From NCBI GenBank assembly GCA_003508835.1, contig PUFA01000003.1:9835501-9899500 (forward strand): a DNA stretch of 64,000 bases, read 5' to 3'. Each line of letters begins with the position of its first letter. Position 1 is the stretch's first letter. The position numbers and the translations under genes were made by a program. Positions 1-12,600 of the stretch are shown here, piece by piece. The stretch comes from Eonycteris spelaea (Eukaryota > Chordata > Mammalia > Chiroptera > Pteropodidae). The notes beneath the pieces are model-generated. The model saw only the letters and a list, made by a program, of their open reading frames with translations. It had not been told where the DNA came from and ran no database searches.

Positions 1-1067
1 TACCATGTAAACTATTTATAAGGCTGAAAACATAACTTCTAAGCCAGATCATATCATTTGTGTTTACAGCTAGTGAATTAACCAACAAGTGAAGATTTAA
101 GGAGGATTGGTCAAAGGGTAGCATTGGGGGTGGGATTCAGGCCGAGCGCTATCACTTATCACAAACCGCATCAAGCTCTTTAAAAAATAATGCATTTTTA
201 TAATAAATATTTAGAGCAGAGACTGACATTAAAATCAGTATCTAAGTCAGAAGTCTGTCTTAAACAGTGAAAATATTTCAATGAACTTCTAAAAGATTTC
301 AAATATTTCCAGGAAATCATAGTTTATAAATTAGTTTCAAATGGAAAAAAATATATTTTGAATGGATAAATCAACACTTTAGCAGATCATAAATAAGATC
401 AAGATGTTGGAAATAACTTAATATACAAGTTTTTGCTTCTACTTTAAGAAAAAAACCCTAACTTATGTAGTATACTTTTATAACAGGTATAACTAGGTTT
501 TTATAAGTGTGCATTTGGTATATATACACACATCCCAAACTAAATCTTTTTCTTCCATATCCTACACCGAGGGACAGAGGTACATCAGACAGACACCTCA
601 ATGTGTGAATCTGGCTGCTGCACACCATTTCTTTAGTTAGAATGATGTTATAATGTTACAAATGCTGGTCAGGATCTATTAGTAATTTGTCAACTATACT
701 GATTCCCATCAACATGAACTACATTCATGGTTAAGTAGATTGGGTTCCCAGGTGAGTATTCTGTGGTAGTGTTCACAGGGAACCTAATTATTATTGTTTC
801 AGTGAGAAAATGTGCCCCGACTCCCAACAGGTGACTAAAAAACTTCAGAATAGAAGCCATAAATGGATGGAGACTACTTATCTGTGGCTCTGTTTGGAGA
901 GAGGTCAAATTGTTAAAAGCACTGTTGCCAGAATTATTGGCTATTAAAATAAATATTTTCTTTCTCCACATATAAATTCATTTTAACTATAATCTCTACT
1001 ACTAAGGAAGAAAGAGTAAAGCCATTCAACTAGTGAGACATAATTGGCTTGAGGGATTTAAAGATGT
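1..1067. other. Downstream flank or distal 3' UTR, nothing recognised
   Basis: AT-rich sequence with short open frames only and no repeat family I recognise. It may be distal 3' UTR or intergenic DNA. In human, C18orf21 lies beyond this end, but no exon of it is visible. Confidence 0.4.
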
Positions 1068-1073
1068 TTTATT
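1068..1073 (-). terminator. Candidate polyadenylation signal AATAAA
   Basis: The plus strand reads tttatt, so the minus strand has AATAAA about 1.27 kb after the stop codon. By my reading it is the only canonical hexamer between the stop and the window edge. No transcript evidence is available. Confidence 0.4.
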
Positions 1074-2344
1074 GACTATCTAATTTAAATCTGCTTACAG
1101 CAAAAAGAAAAATGTCTAGTGTGTAAAGTAATGAAAGAAAAAAATATTTATCCTAAGTCATTATTGAGTACAAATCCACAGCTTAACAATGCGATTTTAA
1201 AGGAAAGCAGAAGAGCATGCAACTGCTCTAACACAGGGTTAGAAATAAAAGGTAAAAGTACATTTGTTTTGGTAATTCTAAATATACAAATATAATATTT
1301 ACTAGATCTACCCTGTAGTGTAGCACTGCTCAATTTCCAAATATACAGTCATTCAAAAACCTTAAGGAAACATTAAAAATGTTCCAGGCTAATTTACTGA
1401 ACATTACTGAATATTGTTCTTCAGATATTAGAGCTAAAAATACCATTGTTTTTAAAGTTAAATGACTAAGGGACTAATAAAGTATCATTATTTTGTTTCT
1501 TTTAATCCCATAGATGGCTTATGTTAAAGAGACTGATTATGTTAAAAGGAGGCTGATTTGACAAATAGAAATCAGTTCCAGAATAAAAGCTGTCCTCTTG
1601 GTAGAATATCAAAATTTATAACATTTCCAAAGCATTTCATATTAATTTTATCACATAATTCTAAACAGTTTAATCAATGGGGTCCCTATTTAACACTCTC
1701 TTATTCTACACTGGCAGTTGGAATGGAACCCCTATGGTGCTTTCATTAAACTTCTCTAACCTCTGATCTGATACTAAAAATGATATCCATGTTTAGTGTC
1801 AAATGCTTTTGGAAATAAGAAATCAAAGGCATTGAGAGGCACAGAACTGATATTTTGGTTGGGGAGAAGGGTTAAGATTAAGTTAGAACATTTAGTCCCT
1901 TCTACGATCAAGTCCTAACTATCCCATTATCAAGTCTCAATCAACTCTTGGTTAGTTCTTACCCTTTAGGAATTACATACTATACAGTGATTAGATACTA
2001 AAGAAAAAAAAAAACATTTGAAAATACATGAAGAAATAGAAACATGAAATTTCTCACAAGGCCCTGGATCAAAAAAATTTACAAAAGAGCTTTTGAAAAT
2101 AATCACTATTTGTGAGCTTAGTAATACACAGAGATCACTTTGTTTAAACTAAGTCAATGTTAACTTACCAATAAAATAGTAAACAAACCAACATTTGAAA
2201 CAATTTTATAAATTACTTGTCTTTTTTTTTTGTTGTTTGTTAATGTCACTCTCTTAACAATATACAAAAATAACGCTACAGGACTATCCACCTAACCTGT
2301 CTCCATCTCCTGCAAAGTCCTGGGCCCTGGAAAGAGACTGGTTG
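1068..2344 (-). other. RPRD1A: RPRD1A 3' untranslated region (extent tentative)
   Basis: Transcribed sequence after the TGA stop, AT-rich and with no recognised repeat. The first canonical AATAAA on the minus strand below the stop is at 1073-1068 and is used here as a provisional end. The true 3' UTR could run further toward position 1. Confidence 0.45.
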
Positions 2345-2494
2345 TCAATCTTCACTGTAGATGTCCCCTGCAAAGGGCAGGTGCATGTGGCTGCCGGTGA
2401 CATTGGGCAACCGAGATAAGTCTGGTAGGCTCTGGATCCGGGACCTGAGTTCTTTGCGTACCAGGGAAACTCTGGCTAACTTGCGCTTGTATTC
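2345..2494 (-). CDS. RPRD1A: RPRD1A coding exon 7 (C-terminus and stop)
   Basis: 150 nt of coding sequence encoding [20 protein letters not shown], then [20 protein letters not shown] and FAGDIYSED before a TGA stop. The acceptor is GATGTTACAG above 2494. The end sequence is the RPRD1A-specific C-terminus. Confidence 0.97.
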   Translation of the reverse strand, partial: EYKRKLARVSLVRKELRSRIQSLPDLSRLPNVTGSHMHLPFAGDIYSED

Positions 2495-5400
2495 CTGTAA
2501 CATCAAATAACTTCCATTAGCATTCTGGCAGTTCGGAGAAGTGTTATCTAGCTAATTCTCTGCATAAAATCTGGTACTACACTCAGTTAATGCTGAATAA
2601 AAAAAAGATGATTACAATGTGAACTTCAGGATGAAAAGAGGGGCTTTGGAAATATACAACTAGGTAAACTGTATTATGATGATGAAAAACCACAATCTTA
2701 AGCTGTTGTTTCACACATGTAAAAAGATTAACATAACATATTAATACACTCGACTTTAGCAATAAGATTTTCAGGTGTCCTTGAGCTTGAATAAGGAAAA
2801 TCATATATTTATTTTCACAAACCTAAACTGAAATTAAGTTTTGTTTTCTATTGTGAATGTTAGCAATAAACCATAGGAATACTATCAGTACCTTGAGTTT
2901 GTCTCCAATAGAAATCGACTACTTCAATATTATATTATTGTGTTTTACAGCTATCTTGAAATATTGTTTACATTTACAGCCACTTGAAATTATGGTCATT
3001 AATGTGTCAACATAAAGCATATATGATTGTACAAATTTTATATTTCAGTAACTATACTTCAGTGTAACTTATTTCCTTTGTAATGCTATGCATCTTATTA
3101 TCTACTCTTAAAATATTTAACTTGAGAATGGGTCCAAGACTTTGCCCACCAAAGGATTCCAATGGCACACAAAAAGGTTAGGAACCCTAGAAACAGTAGC
3201 CCAGGGATTCAGAGACTGGAAACCAATCGAGATCGTGTTCAGCTTACAGGGGCCCATTTTCTGTAGTTTCTAGACTCCTACACGAGGAGAGAGATCCTTC
3301 TAGAGTCCCATCACCTACTGGAGGTTGGATATGAAGGGGTAATCTAGAAAATGGGTATTCTTCCTTCTAGAAATATTAGAACCTTTTCCTTTCCTCTGAC
3401 CAAGGCTGATCTCATGAACAAGACAGAGCAGGTGAGTGATAACTTTTCATTTTGGACAGACCTACCCACGAAGAGCCCTTTGTTAGTGTTTCTCAACTCC
3501 AACTGCACATCAGAATCACCTCAGAAAGTTCTGAAGAAATGTAGACTTTTCAAGAGAAGTCTAGCTCCACTACATACAAATTAAATGAAAATCTCTAAAA
3601 GTGGGTCCAAAGCTTGCGAATTTTGTAAAAGCTCCCAAAATGAGGCTAACATAGTCAGAATTGTGAGCCACTTCACTAGTTTTTCAGCCTAAAATAAAAT
3701 CAACCAGTGAGGTTTCTTTGTATAACTGAGTCTCCTCTTTCAAAGAATAACTACAACTGGAGAAAGGGATTTGTCGGAATTACTATAATCCAATGGCTGT
3801 AAGAGAATGGGGGGAAAAAAGATTCTGAAGCATGGGGAACTGACAGAAAAAGCAGGCAAGGTTGAAAGCTGGATAAGTCAACGATAGTTTTGGGCACAAG
3901 TTGCCAATTCCTGCCATGTCTTATATATCCTTGCATTTCTAATCTATCATGAAGATCAAGGGAGAGTAAAAGAGAGTTTAATAGGGATCTATAATCTCAA
4001 AGTATGATTTTTCTCTTCCCTTTTCCCCTTGCCAGTGATACACAATGGAACACTAGGTAGGTTTCAGCATAGTAGCTCAATGGCATACAAAAGATAAGCA
4101 CCAGGGTATTTCCAATTCTTGATGCATACTTCTCAATAGGACTGCATTACACATCTCCACATTTAAAACATTTCTTTCTCAGAACACACTAGTTAGTACG
4201 AGGGCAAACACACATTTCCATCTGTCTTACAAAATATTAAGATGCTATTCAAACATGCTCAAAAGCAATCACTCTCCATTCCTCTTGAGGCCAGACATTT
4301 TGAGAAATGTCATATGTGCCTTTAGTGGTCATTACTGCCTACCCTAATTTCTAATTTCTAGCATCCAAATAAGCTGTTCTTCAATTAAGATTCTCTTAAT
4401 CCTTTAATTCAAATGGTATGTAGCAATTAAAAGCCATCAGCCAACTGGTATACACTGCAAACAAAAAATTGGTAAACAAAGAAAAGCTGCTATTTATTGA
4501 ATGTCTATTATATGCCAGGCATTAAAATATGACTGTTTATTTTAATCCTTTCAGTAACCCTACTAGAAGAGTAATTATCCTTCATAAACATGTGAAAACA
4601 TACTTTCCCAAGTTAAGAACAAAAAGTTGTAGTCAAAAGCTTTTTGCTATTGTCACAAGCAAGCTTTCGTCCTAAAGACTGAAGATTTAAGTAGCTGTGG
4701 AAAACTGTCTGATGTTAGCCTGAAGACGAAACTGGATTAAACCAGGCCATCGTCCTAAAAGTTTTAAATTGCATTGCTGGTGGTCTAGAAATGGACTCCA
4801 AGATTCCATGGGTCGGTTTCTTATGGCGACGATGCTTACAATAAGATGTGTTTATTAACTTTGATTCTGATGGATGATAATGACTGTACTACTTTTAGGT
4901 AAAAATCATTACAACCCTCTCTGCTCCACAGACTTAGGTGTTATGATGGCAGTCCTTGGAATATAGCAAGTTTATCTTTATAAAGCATTGGAGATATAGT
5001 GTTAAAACAAAACAGATGAAGTTTCCTGTCTTCATGAAGCTAACATTTCAGGGGGAAGGAGCCATAAAAAACATGTAAATATTATTTCAGGTACAAAATA
5101 AGGAAAATAAAGTTGGGTAATAGGGAACAATGTAGGGGGAGAATTAAGATTACTTTATACGTAAACAAAAAAAGAGGGGATTAAAGATTCAGAAATTTCA
5201 AGTTTCAGACTGACTTCCTAGACCTAGAGACTGACTTCTGGCATGGCAGCTCCCCACTTCACCAGTGAAACTGGTGAAAACTATTTTAAAAAATCACAAC
5301 AATCATTTAAAGCCTCTTTGCTAAGGGCAAAGAACAGATGAAGAAATATCCATTCAAGAAAACCTAAGAAAATTCAGCAAAAAATGCAAGAGTCTGTGGA

Positions 5401-6597
5401 ATCTAAACCAAGATACTCCTTCTCCACACTCTCAGTTCAGTAAGGCAGACTCCAGACTGCTGCAGCATGAACATAGAAACCACTCTCCATGTACCTCCCA
5501 GCCAAAGGGCTTTTTATGCCTAAGAGCAGGACACAGTACTTCTCATTCTACTTCTCAGCTACCTGTTGCTGAGGCCAAGTCTTAGGACAGCGTAATTAAG
5601 AGCCCGGGGCCTCCCTTCTGCTCAGCCCTCCCTGGTGAAACAGAGGGTCTACCTTGGATGTGGCAAGCTGAGAGAGAATACTGGGGTCCTGATAACCCTT
5701 GTCCCAACTGGGGAGGTGATCTACACCAGAAACAGCAAGCTGAGAGGAACAAATGCTGCTGCACACCTCCTTTTCACCAGGAGCTCAGTTCCTACAGGAG
5801 GGGTAGCATTCAAAGAAAGCCCCGCCATTGTCCCTGTCCCTAAATCCAGAGCTCAGACTAAAGGATTTTGTTTTAGGGAAGAAACAGGCAGTAAAACAGA
5901 TCCTAACCTCTTTCCAAAGGAACTGACTTTATATACAATAACATAGTAGGGACAACTTCACACCTAAGGGTGCTATCAAGAACAGTGGAGGGTATGGTGA
6001 AAGGCAATTAGGAGATTTATAATAATGGCTAAACTGTGGGCCAACTAGTTTGCAGGAGAGAAATGGGGAATAAGACAGCTGGGAGGCACCTTTCAGAAAC
6101 AAAATCAGTATCTCAAAGAGATTCTGCACCCCCATGTTCGCTGCAGCATTATTCACACTAGCGAATATATGGAAACAACCAAAGTCTGTCAACAGATGAA
6201 TGGATAAAGAAGATGTGGCACATACACATACAACGAAATATTACTCGGCCATGAGAAAGGAGGAAATCCTGCCATTTGCAATAACATGGATGAATCCAGA
6301 AGACATTCTGCTAAATAAAATTAGCCAGACAAAGACAAATACTATATAATCTCACTAATATGTGAAATCTAAAAAAAAAAGGTCCACTAATAGAAACAGT
6401 AGAATGGTGGTTATCAGGGGCTGGTGTGGAGAGGCATGGGGGAGAAAGCAAGATGCTGGTAAAGAGTGCAAGCATTCAGTTCTAAGATGTATAAGCTCTG
6501 GAGATCTCATATACAGCACAGTGACTATAGTTACTTGTCGTGTACTTGAAATTTGTTGAGAATAGACCTAAGTGTTCTTAACACACACGCGCACGCG

Positions 6598-6628
<31 letters not shown>

Positions 6629-9600
6629 GGTTTCTATATGAGGTGATAGATATAACCTGATTGTGGTAATCATTTCATAAAATATACATGTTAAATCATC
6701 ACACTGTACACTTTAAATAGATACAATTTTGTCAATTTTACCTCAATAAAACTAGAAAAAGAAATGTCTCTCTTTGTTCTACTAGTAAACCAAAGATATC
6801 ACCGAGCATAAAAAAGAAACTGCAAACGTGAAACCAGTGGCACGTGCGAATCAGCGGCGCACATGTATCAAGGAAAGTCAGGGGTGCGGCCGCCTAACCT
6901 GACAAGCCAATCAACAGGCAAAGATACTGCAGGTTTTATAAATCCCTATCACAATCTTCTCATTCTAACTAAATGTGCATTTCTAAAAACAGCTTTCAAA
7001 AAACTTTTGTTTTAACTCAAATAACTTTTAAAAAATTGTTTTAGGCCCTAAGTGGAAGAACCTGGATTTTAAAATTTTAAACTAAAAAAATGCCCCAAAG
7101 CCAAACCTTTAAAAATTAAGCCCCTTTCCCTAACAATAAATACTAAACTGATATATACTGCTTTCACTGCATATGTATAGTATTCTAGCTATTCCGTGGG
7201 TACAAGGCTTTTGATGCAAAGCAAGACCACAATGAGATACCATTTCATACCCACTGGAATGGCTACAATCAAAAAGGCAGATGATGATAAGGATGTGGAG
7301 AAATGGGAACCTCCATACACAGCTGGTGAAAATGTAAAAAGGTGCAGCCACTGTGGGAAACAGGTAGTTCCTGAAAATGTCACAGTTACCATATAACTCA
7401 GCAATTCTACTGGGAATATACAAAAGAGAAATGAAAATGTATGTCCACACAAAAATTCATATATGAATGTTCATAGCAGCAACATCACTGATAAGCATCA
7501 AAAAGCAGAAAAAAATTCCAAATACCTACCAACTGATGAAACAGAGAGATAAAATGTGGTATATCCCTATAATGTAATACTATTTGGCCATAAAAAGAAA
7601 TGAAGTTCCACTGATATACCTACAACATGGAAGAGACCTGAAAACATTATGCTAAATGAAATAATCCAGACAGATCATATACTATATGGTTCCATTTATA
7701 TTAAATGTCCAGAATAGGCAAATTTATAGAGACAGAAATGAAATGTGCAGTTGCTTAGGGCTTGGGGTTGGGTGGAGTAGAAATATGTAAGGTTTCCTTT
7801 AGGGAAGATGAAAATATTCTAAAATTATAGATTTTAATGATGGTTGCAAAATCTCATGAATATACTATAAACTATATACTTTAAATGGATGTTACATGGT
7901 ACATGAATTTTATCTCAATAAAACTGTTAAAAGGCTTTGTGAGTTAGTCTGAGAATGTAAGTACTATCAAGTATATTGTTTTTAATGGGAAAATAAATTC
8001 CAAGGTTTGCTACTTTACTAAGAAATTCACTTCTAAGATGCAACTCTCATGAATGAAGGAAAAGGTAAGCTTGGTCATTCTAGCCCGGTAAATACCAAGC
8101 TCACAAAACATTAAATACTGCCCACCCAATTCCAGCCTGACTTCCTAGGAAGGCCAATTTGATGTCAGTTAATGCAAACATTATAGTCCCGGTGACAAAC
8201 ACGTGTGATGGGTAAGAGGGTCAAAAGCAATTCCATAGAAAATAAACACAGTTTAAAACTGCTTTCTATGTATCACCTGCATGTAACATAGTACCTTCTA
8301 ATTTACATAGCGTTTTAGATGTCAGTCTGACAGTCTTCTGACCTGAGATTCTAGCTCTTGTGTTATTATTTACATTTTTCAAGCAAATATACTGTTATTT
8401 GATAACTTCGTACTTCAGCAAACATTTCTTGAGCATCTGCTATAGTATGTGCCAGTCACTATATTGGAAACACAAAGATGAATCACAATCCTCACCTTGA
8501 GGAACATACAATTTAATGGGCAAATACTATAATAAAGTATGATGTATTCCATTAGATAAAAACTGCTTTCTATGACATACAAGAATTGGAGGGAGGAGGG
8601 CTTTGCTCCACTTAGGGGTTCTGGGAAGGTTTACAGAAGCGAGGAGAGGTGAGAACACAACAGGCCAATGGAACAGTAAGATAAAAGGGCAGATAGAGGA
8701 TAAAGGGCATAGTGTACGCACGGCAATGCACCATTCATAGCGCATGGTGCAAAGTGAAGTTAATTCCCTTAAAATGTGGTCACATTTCCGTTGTGAGAAT
8801 TAGTGTGGAAATGGTGGAAACAGTATAGATGAGAATGAATCTGAGGAATACACCCAGCTGGGAAAATCACTGCAGCTGTCTAGGGAAGAAAGGGCTAGGG
8901 CCGGAACCAGGGCAGAGGCAGAGCACTTCACAAACCACACTGTACGTAAAGTAACATGCACTTCATAAGCTACACTGTATGCAGGTAATAACTTAATTAA
9001 AAAGACAAAAACAATGTGTAACAAAAAGAATTCGAAAGACCTGGTTGTTGTAAGGTGAAGGATGCGAAAAATGTGAGGTTTATTGCTGGATGAGTAGCTG
9101 GATGGAGATGCCGTTATCTGAGATAGCAAAGATGGGTAAGAACTTTGGGGAAGATAAACTCCAGTTTTCAGCATGGTGTTAAGCTGTCCTTGGGACTTCT
9201 ACTAGTAAGCACTTGAAAACGTAGTTCCAGTATTCTGGACTGGAAATAAAGATTTGGTGTTTATCATGAGCAAATAAAATCTAAGACTTTGAGATGTGTA
9301 TGAGTCAATCAGGCTTATGTTTGAGTGTATAGATGGCAGTGCCTTTCCATCATTTTATACCAGTTTGCCTGGCCCTTACCCTACTCTTATCTTCCATACA
9401 TTCACCATCAGCCAGGATCTTTACTTTTTTGTGGTTTCAGGAAAAAAAAGGTACATATATACTGCACATGATTTTCTGAGTTATCCGTCATATGACACCA
9501 CATCCCATGATTCTAATGTGCACTGGGAGGATGGTATGTCCCTCCTCCCCTGGTTGGGAATCGTATACAGGAATGAAGAGAAGTAGGCTAAGAGCAGAAG

Positions 9601-12600
9601 GTAGAAATGTTCTCAGTGTTGAGGAATGAGGAAAGTAGTAAAAGTGAAACAGGAAAAAGTAATAAGTATATATTTGGAAAGTTGTGAACTTTTTTCTTAG
9701 GAAAATACTACTTTCCCGATAGATACTTTGGGTGCTGTGATTTTAATCCAACCCTTTGAGAACAATACTGTTCAAATCCATTACCTGAAGAACTGTTATT
9801 ATACTTAACCAACTCAGAATAACTGCTCTCTAAATTCTAAGAGAATTTGATTAAAAGTTGGCTGTGATTTGGTATTTGAAAAATGTTTATAAAATTTTCA
9901 TATTTGAAAGGTTTAATGAATTCCCACTCCTTACATATGAGTTGTACCTGGTGACTTATTTCTAAAGAGTGTGAAAATGGCGGGAGCGGGGGTGGCGGGG
10001 AGGGGGAGGAAACAGCACTAACTGTACAGTGGAGAAGCCTAACAAACCCTAACCCAGCCAGGTGATCAAGGGGATATCAGTACTGATAAGTCACGTAGAT
10101 AGTATGTACCCTTGAAAATGGTGACGTAGATAGTATGTACCCTTGAAAATTATGATGAAAATGGCACTTGACCTTTGTGGTCTTCTTCTCAAAACACACA
10201 ACTCCAGTCTAATTGTGAGAAACACATCAGACAAATCCCAACTAAGGGATATGCTACCAAATTCCTGAGCAATATTCTCCAAAACTACTGAGGTCATCAA
10301 ACACGAGGAACGTCTAAAACAATGTCCTGGCCAAGGAGAGTCTAAGGAGACATGACAAATAAATGTAATGTGATATCCTAGATGAGATCCTAGAAAAGTA
10401 AATGATATTAGGTAAAAATTAAGAGAATATCAGAAAGTATATAACTTAGTTAACAATGTATCAATATTGGTTCACAAACAGTAACAAATCTATTATACTA
10501 ATGTTATTAACAATAGGACAAATTGGATGTGGAGTATATGAGAACTCTGCACTATCTTCACAGATTTTCTGTAGTAAACTTAAAATTGTTCTAAAATAAA
10601 GTATATTTTTAAACGAGTCTAATGGACAAATTAAACATGTTCCCAGATTATCCAAGCCACTTTGCATTTCTTAATCTTCATAAAAATCCTGCAATATTGG
10701 TATCATATCCATTTTATAGATGATACAGATTTAGAAAACTGAGCATAAATTGTTCAAGATTCATCAATGCCAGATTCCACATAACATTTTACTTAATATT
10801 ACTCATCAAAATTAATAAATACACTAATAGACCTTAGTTACTGTTGGTCAAATAATACAACATTCACCATCCAAAAAGATGACACAATCAGAAACTATTT
10901 GAGATATTTTGTAGACTACCATTTGTGCTAAATTCTCCACATTCTCATGCAGATTTGTTAAGAATACTGCAGAGCTATCTGCAATTTAAGATTCCAAATA
11001 ATGTGGTTATTAAAACACTATATTAAAATTATTAAAAATAAGGAGAATTCTGTGGTATTAAGCCTAATCTAAGCACGAAATTTTTTGAAGTACAAAATAA
11101 AAGTCCTTTTTAGAATCTTTTGTTCAAATTATGTCTCTTACCTATCGAATATCCTCAATTTCATTCATTCCATCCTTGAAGTGACAACTTAAATCCCAAG
11201 CCTTCCATTCAATCTTCCCATTACTCGTCCCACATCTGAACTTTACTGTTAATACGTTGACCATTCAGTGATGGACTGCTGTAATATCCTACTGACTATT
11301 CACATACTACACCTATAGGATACACTTTTTTAAAAAGTTGATGACTAATGAAAATGCCAACAAATAATGAAAAAATTCTAATAATCTGAATAGTGTAAGC
11401 CCTTCACACACATATATACACATGCAATTCTTAAATGTAACGTTTATAAGCAAGAGCATACTGACCTTTTCTTTATATAATGGTCTGGCCACATCCTTTT
11501 AAAATAGTTTTTTTTGAAGATAAGGATGTAAATAAAAATGAATTTACCTGAGTGAGTTACTAGTGACAAATATATTTAAACTTAACCAGAGAACCAAGTT
11601 TGCATCTCTTTTCTCTACAAATTCTGTTCCCCTTTCCATCTTATCCACCTGTTTTGTCAATAGCTATTTAAACATTTTAAAATGAAACACAAGTCCACAA
11701 CTATTAAGTCTATACTTCAATGTGTGTGCATATGTATCCATCTTTGTAACCAACACCTAGATCAAGACATAGGCTTTTTCAGAAGCCCAGGCTTCCTCAT
11801 ACCACCTCTCAACTTTTAATCACTATTTTCAAACTTCAAATAGCTAACTTCCACCCTTCATGCCTTTACTATTTAATCATTTTAATATTTAATCATCTTA
11901 ATTTAAATCAACTCACTTTTAACAGAACTTTGCTCTAATAACATCCATATAATCACAGCTGTGTTGTGCTAGCCTTGAATTTGACTCACGCATTAAAATA
12001 GACGTAACTATTAGAACAAACATTCTCAGGCAGCATTATGGCATGATGCCACTTTGGTAACTATCGGCTTTACCTCATCCCTGTGAACTGTTTACATGAG
12101 TCACTTTACTTCCCTCTATTCCCTCATTCAACAAGACCCATATTTCTGTCCCTACTCTACTGATTTACCCTTTACTTGCAAGTGTCATCACCAACACCCT
12201 AAAGCCTGCAACCCTCAAGTGTGACTAATTTTCTCAGTCCCAGCTTCAAACCAAGGCTCATTTCCACCGTATCCAGCTGCTTCTACTCTTCAAAATTTTA
12301 CCCACATGTTACAGTCCAGGTGAATTTTTACTTTGGAGACCCTTCCCAGTTCCCGCCCGCTGCTCTCACTCCTAGCTCCCAGCTGGAACTCTCTGTACTG
12401 TTTTATTCACACACATACATACACGTGCCTCTACTCCAAGGGCAGGAACCTTCTTTAAAGTGCATGATACTTCAATATTAATGAATTTGGAGGTGTGATC
12501 TGTCTTGTGTGCACTGAAAGTGGGTTAGAAGTAGCTTAAAATCTGAATCACCATTAGAAAAGCTTTTCTTTACAGCTAATACTGAGTATTTCATGCTCGA

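Noticed and set aside
8800..9174. 124-codon minus-strand open frame
   Set aside because: It lies in the unnamed ancient repeat, is low in complexity (S, L and P rich) and has no recognisable domain.
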